A DNA stretch of 64,000 nucleotides. It comes from Psychrobacter sp. I-STPA6b (GTDB lineage Bacteria > Pseudomonadota > Gammaproteobacteria > Pseudomonadales > Moraxellaceae). How positions within the stretch are numbered: position 1 is the first letter of the stretch; each line of letters starts with the position of its first letter. The stretch covers positions 425,471-489,470 of the forward strand of contig NZ_VEWM01000010.1 of NCBI RefSeq assembly GCF_020662265.1. Reading direction: 5' to 3'. The translations under genes and the position numbers were made by a program. The notes under the pieces are model-generated. The model searched no databases. It worked only from the letters and a program-made list of their open reading frames with translations, and had not been told where the DNA came from. Below are positions 1 to 8,665 of the stretch, piece by piece.

Positions 1-1563
1 TCCATTAGCAATAGCAGTTTCTAGTGATGCTAAAGTGTCTTGGTATGCTTTAGTTTTGATATTTGCCATTTGTTCACCAAATCCTTTTTGTAACACTTTT
101 GCTGTTGCTTCAACAGGTGTATTGATAATGGTGGGTAGGGTAGACAGATAAGGAAGCTTAGGTGTTTGCTCTTTAGCACGCTCTTCTTGATTACTTAAAT
201 CAAGGTCAATGAGCGCAAATGGAATATTGGTTGTTTCTTTCCAGATGCCTGCCATGGCAGTACTATTGACATCAAAGAAAACGGACGGATCTTGGTGTGC
301 GCCACAAAGCAGGGTGGGTGCTTTGGGGGCATAAGTCCGTAAGTCATTGGCTTTAAAGGCTGCGCGTAGTGAATGTTGAGGTGCTAGTGCCGCAAAAGGT
401 AGTTTGGTCGGCTCAGGGACAAGTCCATCTGGATTGGCGATGATATCTGCCACATATTTGGCACGATATGGCGTACTAATTAAGTAATTATCACCAAATC
501 CCCATGCAAAGCGTTCATCTTTTGGTGAGATTGGGTCAAGTTCGGCAACACCAGTGGGTGCTTTGGCAAAAAGCTCTACCATTGGTAATTTACCTTGAGC
601 GAATATGGCTTCGATAGTTTCTGTCGAGGGAAGTAATGATGGTGCCGTTTGTGCATAACTACCAGCATATATACCTTTAGTCACATCATCGCCATATTCG
701 GCTGTATAACTATCAAACAGCATTGGTAAAAAGACAGTACCTGCAACAATGGTATTACCTAAGACGATAGCATCACCAAATGCTGCCATGGCATAAGGAC
801 CTGAGCCTGGGCTAATAGCAGTAACAGGAATACCTGCTTCATCAAGTGCTTGAGATGTAGCCAGTGCGACATAACCCCCTTGTGAGTAGCCAGAGACAAA
901 TAGTTTATCACCTGCACTGACAGAAGTGTTACCAGCATCAGCAGACAGTTGGACTGCTGCTTTACCAGCCAGTAGGCTGTCGACCATCTGCTTTCCTTGT
1001 TTTCTAGTGATATAAGGCGTGTAGTCTAGGTTTGACTTGTCATAACCTGGGTAATTTGGTGCGATGACAATATCACCTTGCCCAGCCATCGTAGCAGCAA
1101 CCAATAGAGCTGTTTTATAGGCAGGATTCTTTTGGTCATTTAGTGCTGCTAGATTATAATTTTTTTCAATGGCAGTACCATGAGCATATAACGATACAGG
1201 GCGCTCACCTTGGCATTGTGGGTCATCACCAGTTGGTATCATAACTGCCCCAGTGGCATTGGTTTCCTCACCTTTTAGTCCTGTAGTACTATGGTTGATA
1301 TATTCAACCGTCACACCACAAATAGGAGAAATAGGAACAGCAGCAGATAGTTTTGCTTGTTTGATAGCCTCTGCAAGTTGAGTTGCTGTAAAGGTCTGGG
1401 TGACTTCTGGATCATTGAGTAATTTGACAGTTGGTTTTGGTGTTTCACTTTCAATGTGAGTATTTGTGTCATTATTATCATCACCACAAGCGGTCAGTAG
1501 TAGGCTGGTAGCGAATACAGATAATAAGAGTGATTTATTGATGGTGGGTAGGGCGTTTATCAT
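1..1563 (-). CDS. Secretory-lipase-like alpha/beta hydrolase lipoprotein (C-terminus beyond the window)
   Basis: A reading frame opens with ATG at 1563, behind an AAGGA ribosome site, and runs 521 codons without a stop to the window edge, so the C-terminus is missing. The N-terminus is a lipoprotein signal: a hydrophobic stretch ends in LLLTAC, giving a lipidated Cys about residue 20, followed by an acidic, Thr-rich linker. Residues 225-229 are GYSQG, the nucleophile elbow of serine hydrolases with Ser227. A FVSGYSQGGYVAL context and an SPGSGPYAM segment after it resemble the secretory lipase (LIP) / prolyl-oligopeptidase-like fold. Likely an envelope-anchored esterase or lipase; the substrate cannot be told. 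A TLLCGAHQDP stretch could hold the acid residue. It may share a transcript with the lipoprotein gene upstream, 200 bases away. Confidence 0.75.
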   Translation of the reverse strand, partial: MINALPTINKSLLLSVFATSLLLTACGDDNNDTNTHIESETPKPTVKLLNDPEVTQTFTATQLAEAIKQAKLSAAVPISPICGVTVEYINHSTTGLKGEETNATGAVMIPTGDDPQCQGERPVSLYAHGTAIEKNYNLAALNDQKNPAYKTALLVAATMAGQGDIVIAPNYPGYDKSNLDYTPYITRKQGKQMVDSLLAGKAAVQLSADAGNTSVSAGDKLFVSGYSQGGYVALATSQALDEAGIPVTAISPGSGPYAMAAFGDAIVLGNTIVAGTVFLPMLFDSYTAEYGDDVTKGIYAGSYAQTAPSLLPSTETIEAIFAQGKLPMVELFAKAPTGVAELDPISPKDERFAWGFGDNYLISTPYRAKYVADIIANPDGLVPEPTKLPFAALAPQHSLRAAFKANDLRTYAPKAPTLLCGAHQDPSVFFDVNSTAMAGIWKETTNIPFALIDLDLSNQEERAKEQTPKLPYLSTLPTIINTPVEATAKVLQKGFGEQMANIKTKAYQDTLASLETAIANG

Positions 1564-1767
1564 AGGATACATCCTTGTTTTAAGTGCTATCTGATTTATG
1601 ACTTGGGTGCATGGATTCTTCATGCTGTCATAATTTTGTGATAATAGCACTCATCTAAGTATTAGAAAAGTAAATAATATGTAATAAACTTCTCGCAATG
1701 TCTGGATATCATTGGTTATTGTTGTTCAGTGATGATGCCATTACTGGACTTATAAATAGTCATAACC

Positions 1768-2391
1768 CTATGGATTATCTGGACTTTCGGTTTTAGATTG
1801 GGTGGTTTCAGCTTGTGTCGTGGATTTGGGCTGAATAATTATTGGCATGGTTAAGCCTTGTGCAAAAGGCTCAGAAAAAACATAATCGTAGCGACTGGCA
1901 GTGACTTCAGGGCTAGTATGAATGATTAAGGTTACATCTTTGCCATCTGTTAGCTCATGTGAGCGGTAGTGGTCACCAAGTTGGTCTAATAACTCAGGTA
2001 ATGGCTCGTTACTGGCAGTACCAATGGTGAGACTGTGACGTGCTTCGGCAGGGGTAATGTGGAAAAAATCTGCATAAGCTAGGACAGATTGGCTGTCTAG
2101 CTCAAATGGATACTTAAAGTCTTCAGGATTAACTGGAGATATTTTTGAGTCCAGTTTTGTCCAATCAATATCAGTGCGATTTGAGTTATTGGTGTTTGCC
2201 GTTGCTTCTGTTGATATTGCTTTTTGAGAAGAGTCACTGTGAGCAGAGGTTGTTGAGTCTTCTACTGGGGTGCTGTCAGATGCTGGTTGACAGCCAAATA
2301 GCAACATACTGGCACTGATGGTCATTATCATACTCAGAGATGATTTGAATATTGGTGTATGTTGAGTTTGTTTGTATTGAGTTGATGGCAT
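1768..2391 (-). CDS. Hypothetical lipoprotein
   Basis: This frame of about 207 residues encodes a lipoprotein of unknown function. A polar N-terminus is followed by a hydrophobic segment ending in MLLFGC, a lipobox, and then a Ser/Thr/Asn-rich linker. The remainder is a small soluble domain with no motif I recognise; it includes the phrase FFHITPAEARHSL and a region that resembles a ligand-binding or stress-type beta domain. The frame extends upstream to an ATG at 2424, but the ATG at 2391 has a better AGAAG ribosome site and gives a normal signal peptide, so I prefer it. Neighbours are the lipase-like lipoprotein downstream and ygiD upstream, all on the minus strand. Confidence 0.6.
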   Translation of the reverse strand: MPSTQYKQTQHTPIFKSSLSMIMTISASMLLFGCQPASDSTPVEDSTTSAHSDSSQKAISTEATANTNNSNRTDIDWTKLDSKISPVNPEDFKYPFELDSQSVLAYADFFHITPAEARHSLTIGTASNEPLPELLDQLGDHYRSHELTDGKDVTLIIHTSPEVTASRYDYVFSEPFAQGLTMPIIIQPKSTTQAETTQSKTESPDNP

Positions 2392-2471
2392 TATCTTCTG
2401 TGTGTTCATGTATTGTGTGACCATAAGTGATGTGTGTTACTTTGCTTATATTTTAGCAGTCTCACTAGACC

Positions 2472-3314
2472 CTAATCAAAGCGATAAATATCCATATTTA
2501 GATTATGATGTGCCATACGCTCAGAGACAACAGACACTCGTTGACCTGCACCAAGGGCAAAAAATAGAGGCATAAGTTGTTCTGCTGAGGGACGCATATC
2601 TTGGCTGATGCTATGTTGTTGCCAGTCGAGAGCTTGTGGAATATTGGTTTTTAATTGATGTAGTAGCCATGTTTTAAAGGCTTTGGCAGAGTGCGTTTTA
2701 TTATCTGCTGAGAAGTGCGTGGCTGGTAAGTTATGGCTCATATTGCCAGAACCAATAATCAGAACTTGTTCTTGTCGTAGGGGTGCAAGGCAGGCACCAA
2801 GTTGATAGCAGGCGGTGGCATCAAAGTGCTTAGGAAGGCTGAGTTGAACAATGGGAACATCTGCTTCTGGGTATATATGTAATAAAGGTGTCCATACTCC
2901 ATGGTCATAGGGTCGCAAAGGGTTAAGATAGGCGGTAATGCCTTTTTTATCATAAAGCTGTTGAGCCAATGATTCAGCAAGTGGTTGATGTCCTAGTGCA
3001 GGATAGTTAAGTTGATAAAGCTGTGGCTCTAGACCTTGAAAATCATGCCATGTATCAGGTTTGGGGTTGCTATTAATCTCAAGAGCTGGTGATAGCCAGT
3101 GTGCAGACAAAATAATAATGGCGTATGGTTTGGGAAGATTTTTCCCAATACGTGCCAGTGCATGTGTGGTTGCAGAGTTTTCTAGTGCTAATGTGGGCGC
3201 ACCATGAGAGATAAATAATGCTGGTAGCGTTGCCAGTTTTTGTTGAGTATCCGTAAATAAGTGGCGAACACTCAATGGCATTTTAGGAGTCATGGTGTTA
3301 TAAAGAGTAGTCAT
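2472..3314 (-). CDS. ygiD: Class III extradiol dioxygenase, 4,5-DOPA dioxygenase YgiD type
   Basis: The protein of about 280 residues belongs to the LigB/DODA superfamily of non-haem Fe(II) (or Zn) extradiol ring-cleavage dioxygenases. Visible marks are SHGAPT near the start, ILSAHW, YDHGVWTPL in the middle and GSGNMSHNL towards the end. The histidines of these motifs are the expected metal ligands and catalytic base. E. coli YgiD opens the ring of L-DOPA in vitro; the physiological substrate here is unknown. The open frame continues upstream to a TTG at 3353 without a clear ribosome site. ATG codons at 3314, 3293 and 3281 are all possible, and the family length of about 260-275 favours one of these. 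It lies 70 bases downstream of rlmH on the same strand. Confidence 0.85.
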   Translation of the reverse strand: MTTLYNTMTPKMPLSVRHLFTDTQQKLATLPALFISHGAPTLALENSATTHALARIGKNLPKPYAIIILSAHWLSPALEINSNPKPDTWHDFQGLEPQLYQLNYPALGHQPLAESLAQQLYDKKGITAYLNPLRPYDHGVWTPLLHIYPEADVPIVQLSLPKHFDATACYQLGACLAPLRQEQVLIIGSGNMSHNLPATHFSADNKTHSAKAFKTWLLHQLKTNIPQALDWQQHSISQDMRPSAEQLMPLFFALGAGQRVSVVSERMAHHNLNMDIYRFD

Positions 3315-3384
3315 TAGGGTTTGTATATTGGGGTTTATATATTGCAAGGTCAATCATTGTTAGGTTCTTTATGGTTAGTATCGG

Positions 3385-3873
3385 TTAATTCCCACGATGA
3401 TAAGGATGATTATGGTTAATACTCATGGCTCGGTAAAGTTGTTCCATCAGCACCACCCGTACCAGTGGGTGTGGTAGTGTTAATGCAGAAAGAGACCACT
3501 TAAAATCTGCGTTTGCTAATACTTCAGGACTTACCCCATCAGCACCACCAATGACCAATGCAATATCATCACCTTGAAGCATGGCATCTGCCAGTTTATC
3601 TGCCAGTGCTTCTGTTGATAGCATCTTACCTTTAACATCAAGTACCCAAAGCTGTTCACGACTGGCGCTGGCATGTGCAGATAAAATGGCACTACCTTCT
3701 TGCTCACGATATTGTGCTAAGTTTGCTGATGATGGATTTTTTGCCCGTTTGGCGGGGGTAAGCTCTACCAGCTCAGTGCTAAGCATGGGCTGGATACGTT
3801 TGAAATAGTCATTAAAGCCACTTTCTACCCAGTTAGGCATTTTATTGCCAACGGTTAATAGGCGTGCTTTCAT
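3385..3873 (-). CDS. rlmH: 23S rRNA (pseudouridine-1915 N3)-methyltransferase RlmH
   Basis: RlmH is a small SPOUT (trefoil-knot) methyltransferase that uses S-adenosylmethionine to methylate pseudouridine 1915 in helix 69 of 23S rRNA on assembled 70S ribosomes. The 162-residue length is typical. The C-terminal knot region reads LVIGGADGVSPEV and later LPHPLVRVVLMEQLYRA, followed by HPYHRG at the end, which is the family signature. A GAGAG ribosome site precedes the ATG. The gene sits between dacB and ygiD; in many gammaproteobacteria rlmH is near penicillin-binding-protein genes. Nothing is unusual. Confidence 0.93.
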   Translation of the reverse strand: MKARLLTVGNKMPNWVESGFNDYFKRIQPMLSTELVELTPAKRAKNPSSANLAQYREQEGSAILSAHASASREQLWVLDVKGKMLSTEALADKLADAMLQGDDIALVIGGADGVSPEVLANADFKWSLSALTLPHPLVRVVLMEQLYRAMSINHNHPYHRGN

Positions 3874-4035
3874 AATTCTCTCACTATTGATAATAACAGA
3901 ATACCGTAACAGCTTTTTTCTGTATTAGCTAGGGGTTGCTGAGTTTTCTAGTATATTTTGCTTTGGATGCTGTGCTTTATGTTTTTGGCTTTGTGTGTTT
4001 GGCTTTGAATATAGTCGTTTTTTGACTATCGGTTT

Positions 4036-5796
4036 TTAGTGTTGAGCCGTCCAATCCAGCATGGCATCTAAAACAGGGCGGGCTTGGTTGGCATTTAATG
4101 GATGCTGAGTATTGATGATACCGACCACCACATAATCCTGCCCAGAAAGTCCTTTCACATAGCCTGCCATAGAGGTCACATTGCTTAATGTTCCTGTTTT
4201 TATCCATGCTCGCCCAATGGCTTGTGATTCAGGTCGGCGGTAAGCATGACCAATAATTGTACCACTGATACCTGCAATACCAAGTGAGTCTAGATAGGTA
4301 TTAAAGTCAGGATGGGAATAGGCAGTTTGTAGTAGCTCTGCCAGATTATTTGCCGTTAAGGTACAATCACGGCATAGCCCTGAGCCATTGGTCATGATGG
4401 GTGGTGGTGTGTGTAAGTTAGATTGCCACCACTGGCGGATATGTTGCAGTGAGCTGGGGTAGTCACTATAAGATGTGTGTGTTGAGGTTTGGGTGCTGTG
4501 CTTACTATATACTGGTAAAGACAGGGTAAGTTGTTCTGTCATGACATTATTGGAATGGTGGTTAATGTCATATATTTGTTGAGCTAGAGTTTGAGAAGGA
4601 TAGCTGGCGATGGGTAGGGGGGTGGTTGACCATGCTGTCAGTCCAATACGTTGTGGATTGTCGGCAAGTTGTGGATAAGTAGGTGCTTGATTAATAGGTG
4701 TTTTATTGTGAGCTTTTCTGTGAGTTAGCTGAGTACGAGTAATGACTTGTCCCGTTAGCGTATTACCTAGCTCTTGCCATTTTTGTTTGACGACACGTCG
4801 GGCAAAGTCAGTGACATCTGGATAGGCAACATAAAATGTATGAATACCACAGCCAGTTGGTAATGCTCTATGAAACTGTAAGCCATTAGTACCCCAAGTG
4901 GGGGCTAGACTGGCTTGGATAGAAGACGAACAATTTCCCGAGCGATAGGGCAGATGCTTTGGTAACTGGTAATCAGCAAGTTGGGGGATGTAATTGACAT
5001 TAGCCCCACCTTGCTGGCTTGGTGTGGTGACCACTTCTACACTATTAAAATTTACCAATAAACCATCTGGACTGGCGTTATAGGGTCGTAAGGGGTCATT
5101 ATCAAATGATGCAGGGTCTTTGCCAACGTTTTGGAAAATAGAAGTATCTAAAATAATATTGCCGTGAATATGTTTAATTCCCGTCTTTTGTGCCTGATAG
5201 AGAAGCTGAGTCAGGCGGGCATGTGTCAGCTTTGGGTCGCCACTGCCTTTGATTATCATATCCCCATACAAAGTATCGCCAACTACCACTCCATTATGAT
5301 AAATCAGGGTTTGCCAGACAAAATCTTTACCCAACTCATCTAAAGCGACAAAGGTAGGTATTAGTTTCATGGTGCTGGCAGGTGTACGTGGCGTATTAGG
5401 TAAATGAATGATGGGGGTAGTTAACGGAGGGGCAGGTTTGATACGTATTTGAGCGTTTGTTTGTGTATGAGTACCAGTATTTGTATTAGAATTGGATACT
5501 GTGGTCAATGAACTTTCTTCTGTTGTAGGGAGTGTGATATTAGGCAAACGATTGCCTGTCTCTGTCTGAGCCAAAGGCATGATAATCAAGCTAATATCAT
5601 CACTACTTAGATGTGCTTGAGCCAGCTTAGTTTCTACCATTGGAGGTAGGTTAGCATGGGCAGTGGAAATAGCAAGACTACCGATGCTACCAATGCTAAG
5701 GCTGACCATTAATTTATAAAATAAACGTGGTAATGGCGTTTTAAGCGGATGATGGATAGCAGGTGATGGTAAAGGTAATAGAGACATAGAGGACAT
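4036..5796 (-). CDS. dacB: D-alanyl-D-alanine carboxypeptidase/endopeptidase (PBP4, DacB family)
   Basis: This is a periplasmic class C low-molecular-weight penicillin-binding protein of peptidase family S13, which trims or cleaves peptidoglycan cross-links. All three active-site motifs are visible: STMK (SxxK), SNN in HHSNNVMTEQ (SxN) and KTG in WIKTGTLSNV near the C-terminus. A signal segment ends around the AHA before NLPP. A Thr/Asn-rich insertion of about 50 residues lies between the mature N-terminus and the SxxK motif and is not typical of E. coli DacB. The open frame begins at a GTG at 5865, but no start has a convincing ribosome site; I chose ATG 5796, with 5787 as an alternative. 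The protein is longer than E. coli PBP4 (477 residues), mainly because of the linker. Confidence 0.88.
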   Translation of the reverse strand: MSSMSLLPLPSPAIHHPLKTPLPRLFYKLMVSLSIGSIGSLAISTAHANLPPMVETKLAQAHLSSDDISLIIMPLAQTETGNRLPNITLPTTEESSLTTVSNSNTNTGTHTQTNAQIRIKPAPPLTTPIIHLPNTPRTPASTMKLIPTFVALDELGKDFVWQTLIYHNGVVVGDTLYGDMIIKGSGDPKLTHARLTQLLYQAQKTGIKHIHGNIILDTSIFQNVGKDPASFDNDPLRPYNASPDGLLVNFNSVEVVTTPSQQGGANVNYIPQLADYQLPKHLPYRSGNCSSSIQASLAPTWGTNGLQFHRALPTGCGIHTFYVAYPDVTDFARRVVKQKWQELGNTLTGQVITRTQLTHRKAHNKTPINQAPTYPQLADNPQRIGLTAWSTTPLPIASYPSQTLAQQIYDINHHSNNVMTEQLTLSLPVYSKHSTQTSTHTSYSDYPSSLQHIRQWWQSNLHTPPPIMTNGSGLCRDCTLTANNLAELLQTAYSHPDFNTYLDSLGIAGISGTIIGHAYRRPESQAIGRAWIKTGTLSNVTSMAGYVKGLSGQDYVVVGIINTQHPLNANQARPVLDAMLDWTAQH

Positions 5797-5936
5797 AGTA
5801 GACTTAGAGATTAGAGGCAAAGAGTCAGGGGCAATATGGATACATGTAAGGATAGCAAAATTCACTTGATAGTCAATTTAATACCCTATTAATTCAATAA
5901 TCTATCAGGGAAAACAAGTGTTAGTCATATTCCACA

Positions 5937-5963
5937 GACTCTAAAGACTCTAAAGACTCTAAC
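5937..5963. repeat. Three copies of a 9-bp direct repeat
   Basis: GACTCTAAA occurs three times in tandem (the third copy ends in AAC) between the exonuclease gene and dacB. It is short and intergenic, with no sign of function beyond possible slippage. Confidence 0.6.
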
Positions 5964-5965
5964 CT

Positions 5966-6571
5966 TTATTTTAAATGTAGAAATGCCATGGCAGTCATAA
6001 TGGCATCATTATAAGCATCATGACTACCCATATCAGGAATATTATATTTGGTTAAAATCTGGCTTAGATGTTGTCCGTGATGTGACACACCTTCAGTACG
6101 GTTGCCTGTACGACGGTTATATAATTCCCGAATATCAATCACAGGATTGGGTAGGGGTGTGCCCATATATTGTTTTGCCAAAGGATTTAAAAATGCCATA
6201 TCAATTTGTGGGCAAAATCCAACGATTGGACGATTACTAATAAATGGCAATACCAGAGCCAACATCTCATCATAGCTGATACCATGCTCAACGTCATTAG
6301 GGCGCAGTCCATGAATCACAATGGTTTCTGCTGTGGGCATCACAGGTGGTCGACAGACTAGATGTAAGCCATTACCCATATCAATGGTATTATCATTGAT
6401 ATGAATGACCGCAATGGATAATAAATGGTGCTTTTTGGGGTTTAGCCCACTCATTTCGCAATCAATGGCAACCCATTGCTTTTCTGGTGGTGGGGCAAAC
6501 ATATCTGCTAGCTCAGGTTGCGTTAGCTGACGTTTATACCATTGTGACTTTATTGTATGCAAAAGACTCAT
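5966..6571 (-). CDS. DEDDh 3'-5' exonuclease (DnaQ-like)
   Basis: A 201-residue exonuclease-fold protein of the DnaQ superfamily, acting on 3' ends of DNA or RNA. The ExoI motif is AIDCEMSGL (Asp and Glu metal ligands). The ExoII Asp lies in GFCPQIDMAFLN, and ExoIII is HDAYNDAIMTA with the catalytic His and final Asp. It is not the replicative epsilon subunit, which would be longer with a clamp-binding tail. The start ATG overlaps the stop of the upstream DUF294 gene by one base (TAATG), so the two are translationally coupled. The pairing of a cyclic-nucleotide/CBS/DUF294 protein with a DnaQ-like exonuclease recurs in gammaproteobacteria, although the joint role is not known to me. Confidence 0.85.
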   Translation of the reverse strand: MSLLHTIKSQWYKRQLTQPELADMFAPPPEKQWVAIDCEMSGLNPKKHHLLSIAVIHINDNTIDMGNGLHLVCRPPVMPTAETIVIHGLRPNDVEHGISYDEMLALVLPFISNRPIVGFCPQIDMAFLNPLAKQYMGTPLPNPVIDIRELYNRRTGNRTEGVSHHGQHLSQILTKYNIPDMGSHDAYNDAIMTAMAFLHLK

Positions 6572-8553
6572 TAAGCCACCTCAAGTTGATAGTGTTGACG
6601 TAGCTGATTTTTAAAACTTTTTACCACAGCCAGACACTCTTTGAGTAGGTCACGCTCTAGTGCAGATAGGGTTGTGGGGTCTACCTGTCGAGCGTGTCTG
6701 TCTTGCGTTGATAGGGCGACCGCTAAACGCTGTCCCATAAAAAACTCTAATGTTTCATTAAGTGTTTCAGCTCTTTTCTCAGTTAACACCCCCGCCCTTG
6801 CTAAGGCATTGAGTCGAGCTTTGGTACTGGTTACTGTCAAAATATTATTTTCTAATGCCATGGCACGGATACCATGTACCAGTGGAAAGATGCCTGCTTT
6901 TTTTAGGTCTATGTCTTGATTGATGGGTTTGCCAATGAGAGGGGCAAAACTTTTCCACCATTGATTGACATCCCCAAACTGTAAGGCAGAGCGGGCAAAA
7001 CCTCGTACAAACATGGGGTCAGCATGAGTATGGGCAATTTGTAAATGCTGACGTAAACTGGTTAGTAGACGCTCATCACCACAAACATAAGATGCGTCTA
7101 ATATAGAGGCTAACCAGATACCATGATTAGGCTCTTTGCCTGTAAACCACTCACTTATTTGTGCTTTAAAACGGTTAAGGGGTTGTCGCCATAAGGGATT
7201 ATTCATCATGATATGACCATCACACAGTGGATAGCCCATATCAGCCAGTGTTTGGTTAAAGCGTTGAGCATATTCAGCTAAGTTGGGGTGACTAAAGCCA
7301 TTGCGAATGATTAAGGCATTATCTTGGTCAGTACGCATGATTTGCTCACCTCGACCTTCCGAGCCCATCACAATAACACAAGTATTTTCAAACACCATTT
7401 TGGGGACAATCAAACGCCACAATTTGCTAAATACCTGAGCGTTTAGCGTTTGTACCATACGGCTAATCACTCCAACTTTAATACCATCTCGTTGTTGGGT
7501 GCGAATATATTGCCCAATCTGTTCTACAGCTTGGCTCAGCATCTGTGTGGTCTGTGCTTGTTCAATTTGAACAGTAATCAGTTGTGAGTGATGGCTTAAA
7601 TATGCCAATAAATTACTCTGTCCTAGAATACCAACAATATCACCTTGCTCATCCAGTACAGGCAAACGATGTACCCGATAACGAATCATTGCTAACATGG
7701 CATCACTAATGTCTTGATGTGTATTGATGGTGCGCAGTTTAAACTTAGCATAGCTATGACAAGGTGTGCTGGTCGGTTCAGCCGATTGGCTAATTGCACG
7801 GCAAATATCAGCATCGGTTAAAATCCCAAACAGACCGTCATAGGCTCGGGTTGGGTGACGCTCTGGTGTTGGTGTACGTTTGATAATAACGTGTTTAAGC
7901 CCAGCCTCAGTCATGACTTTACACGCATCAAACAAACTGGCTTGCTCATCAATAATATGCACAGGTAGTAAGGGAATGGTTGTGACAGGTTGAAGCATAA
8001 GTTGCTGAGTTTCTGCTTGCTGTAAAGGTAGTTTATCAGTTAGTGAGGCATCATAAGAGTTCTGCTGAGGCTGGCTGGTATTATGATTGTTAAGTCGCTT
8101 ATGATGACGCTGACTAAGCATATTTACCCGCTCAATCAACTCACCTGAAAGTATCTGGCGAATATGATGATTTTGTGCAGACAGACGGTCTATGGCACTG
8201 GCTTCTATTTGTAATAATAAACTGTCTTCAAGGGCATGATATTGATAACTTTGTTCTGATACAGTTGATTGTGTATCCGTTGGTTGAGCATCTGTTAATT
8301 GTATATCCGTTGATTTTCGGCGTGCATCAAACCAATCGTTACTATATGTTGTTGCTGTAAAGTCACCAATATAGTCTTCACCACAGCTTTGTTGAATGTG
8401 CCCTTTTAACACCACATAAAAGAAATCGTACTCATCTGGCTTGAGCCGTTGCTCTTTTGCAAGGTAGCGAATCTGGGTATGTTTTTTAAGGCTTTGACGC
8501 TCTGGTAGCGTCAAAACATCAAAAGGGGGCTGAGAAAAGTCAAGTTGAGTCAT
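6571..8553 (-). CDS. Cyclic-nucleotide-binding / CBS / DUF294 nucleotidyltransferase-like signalling protein
   Basis: The 660-residue protein has three parts. The first 150 residues or so form a cyclic-nucleotide-binding-like beta domain. Residues about 205-330 are a CBS pair, with ILTDADICRAI and VHRLPVLDEQGDIVGILG. The third part is a DUF294 nucleotidyltransferase-like domain with MGSEGRGEQ followed by RTDQDNALI (G-S and DxD-like pattern), ending in the DUF294 C-terminal helical domain. Such proteins are thought to sense nucleotides and regulate, but no reaction is established. A strong GGAGG ribosome site precedes the ATG at 8553. An insertion rich in Gln/Thr/Asp interrupts the N-terminal domain. 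It is cotranscribed with the exonuclease gene. Confidence 0.85.
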   Translation of the reverse strand: MTQLDFSQPPFDVLTLPERQSLKKHTQIRYLAKEQRLKPDEYDFFYVVLKGHIQQSCGEDYIGDFTATTYSNDWFDARRKSTDIQLTDAQPTDTQSTVSEQSYQYHALEDSLLLQIEASAIDRLSAQNHHIRQILSGELIERVNMLSQRHHKRLNNHNTSQPQQNSYDASLTDKLPLQQAETQQLMLQPVTTIPLLPVHIIDEQASLFDACKVMTEAGLKHVIIKRTPTPERHPTRAYDGLFGILTDADICRAISQSAEPTSTPCHSYAKFKLRTINTHQDISDAMLAMIRYRVHRLPVLDEQGDIVGILGQSNLLAYLSHHSQLITVQIEQAQTTQMLSQAVEQIGQYIRTQQRDGIKVGVISRMVQTLNAQVFSKLWRLIVPKMVFENTCVIVMGSEGRGEQIMRTDQDNALIIRNGFSHPNLAEYAQRFNQTLADMGYPLCDGHIMMNNPLWRQPLNRFKAQISEWFTGKEPNHGIWLASILDASYVCGDERLLTSLRQHLQIAHTHADPMFVRGFARSALQFGDVNQWWKSFAPLIGKPINQDIDLKKAGIFPLVHGIRAMALENNILTVTSTKARLNALARAGVLTEKRAETLNETLEFFMGQRLAVALSTQDRHARQVDPTTLSALERDLLKECLAVVKSFKNQLRQHYQLEVA

Positions 8554-8581
8554 ATGCCGTCCTCCATGATGGCAATTGATA

Positions 8582-8606
8582 AGGGTCTATTTTTCCTATA
8601 GAGCCT
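8582..8606. repeat. Short inverted repeat (AGGGTCT...AGAGCCT type)
   Basis: AGGGTCTAT and ATAGAGCCT form an inverted repeat with one mismatch across a 7-base loop. The ends match those of the 140-bp element at 58609-58748, including the shared tract AGAGCCTAATAC. It could be a deletion derivative of that element or a simple hairpin between dapC and the DUF294 gene. Confidence 0.4.
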
Positions 8607-8665
8607 AATACAGTTACAATAATTGATACTATAACTAAGTTAAAAGCTGAGTCAAAGCTAAGAAG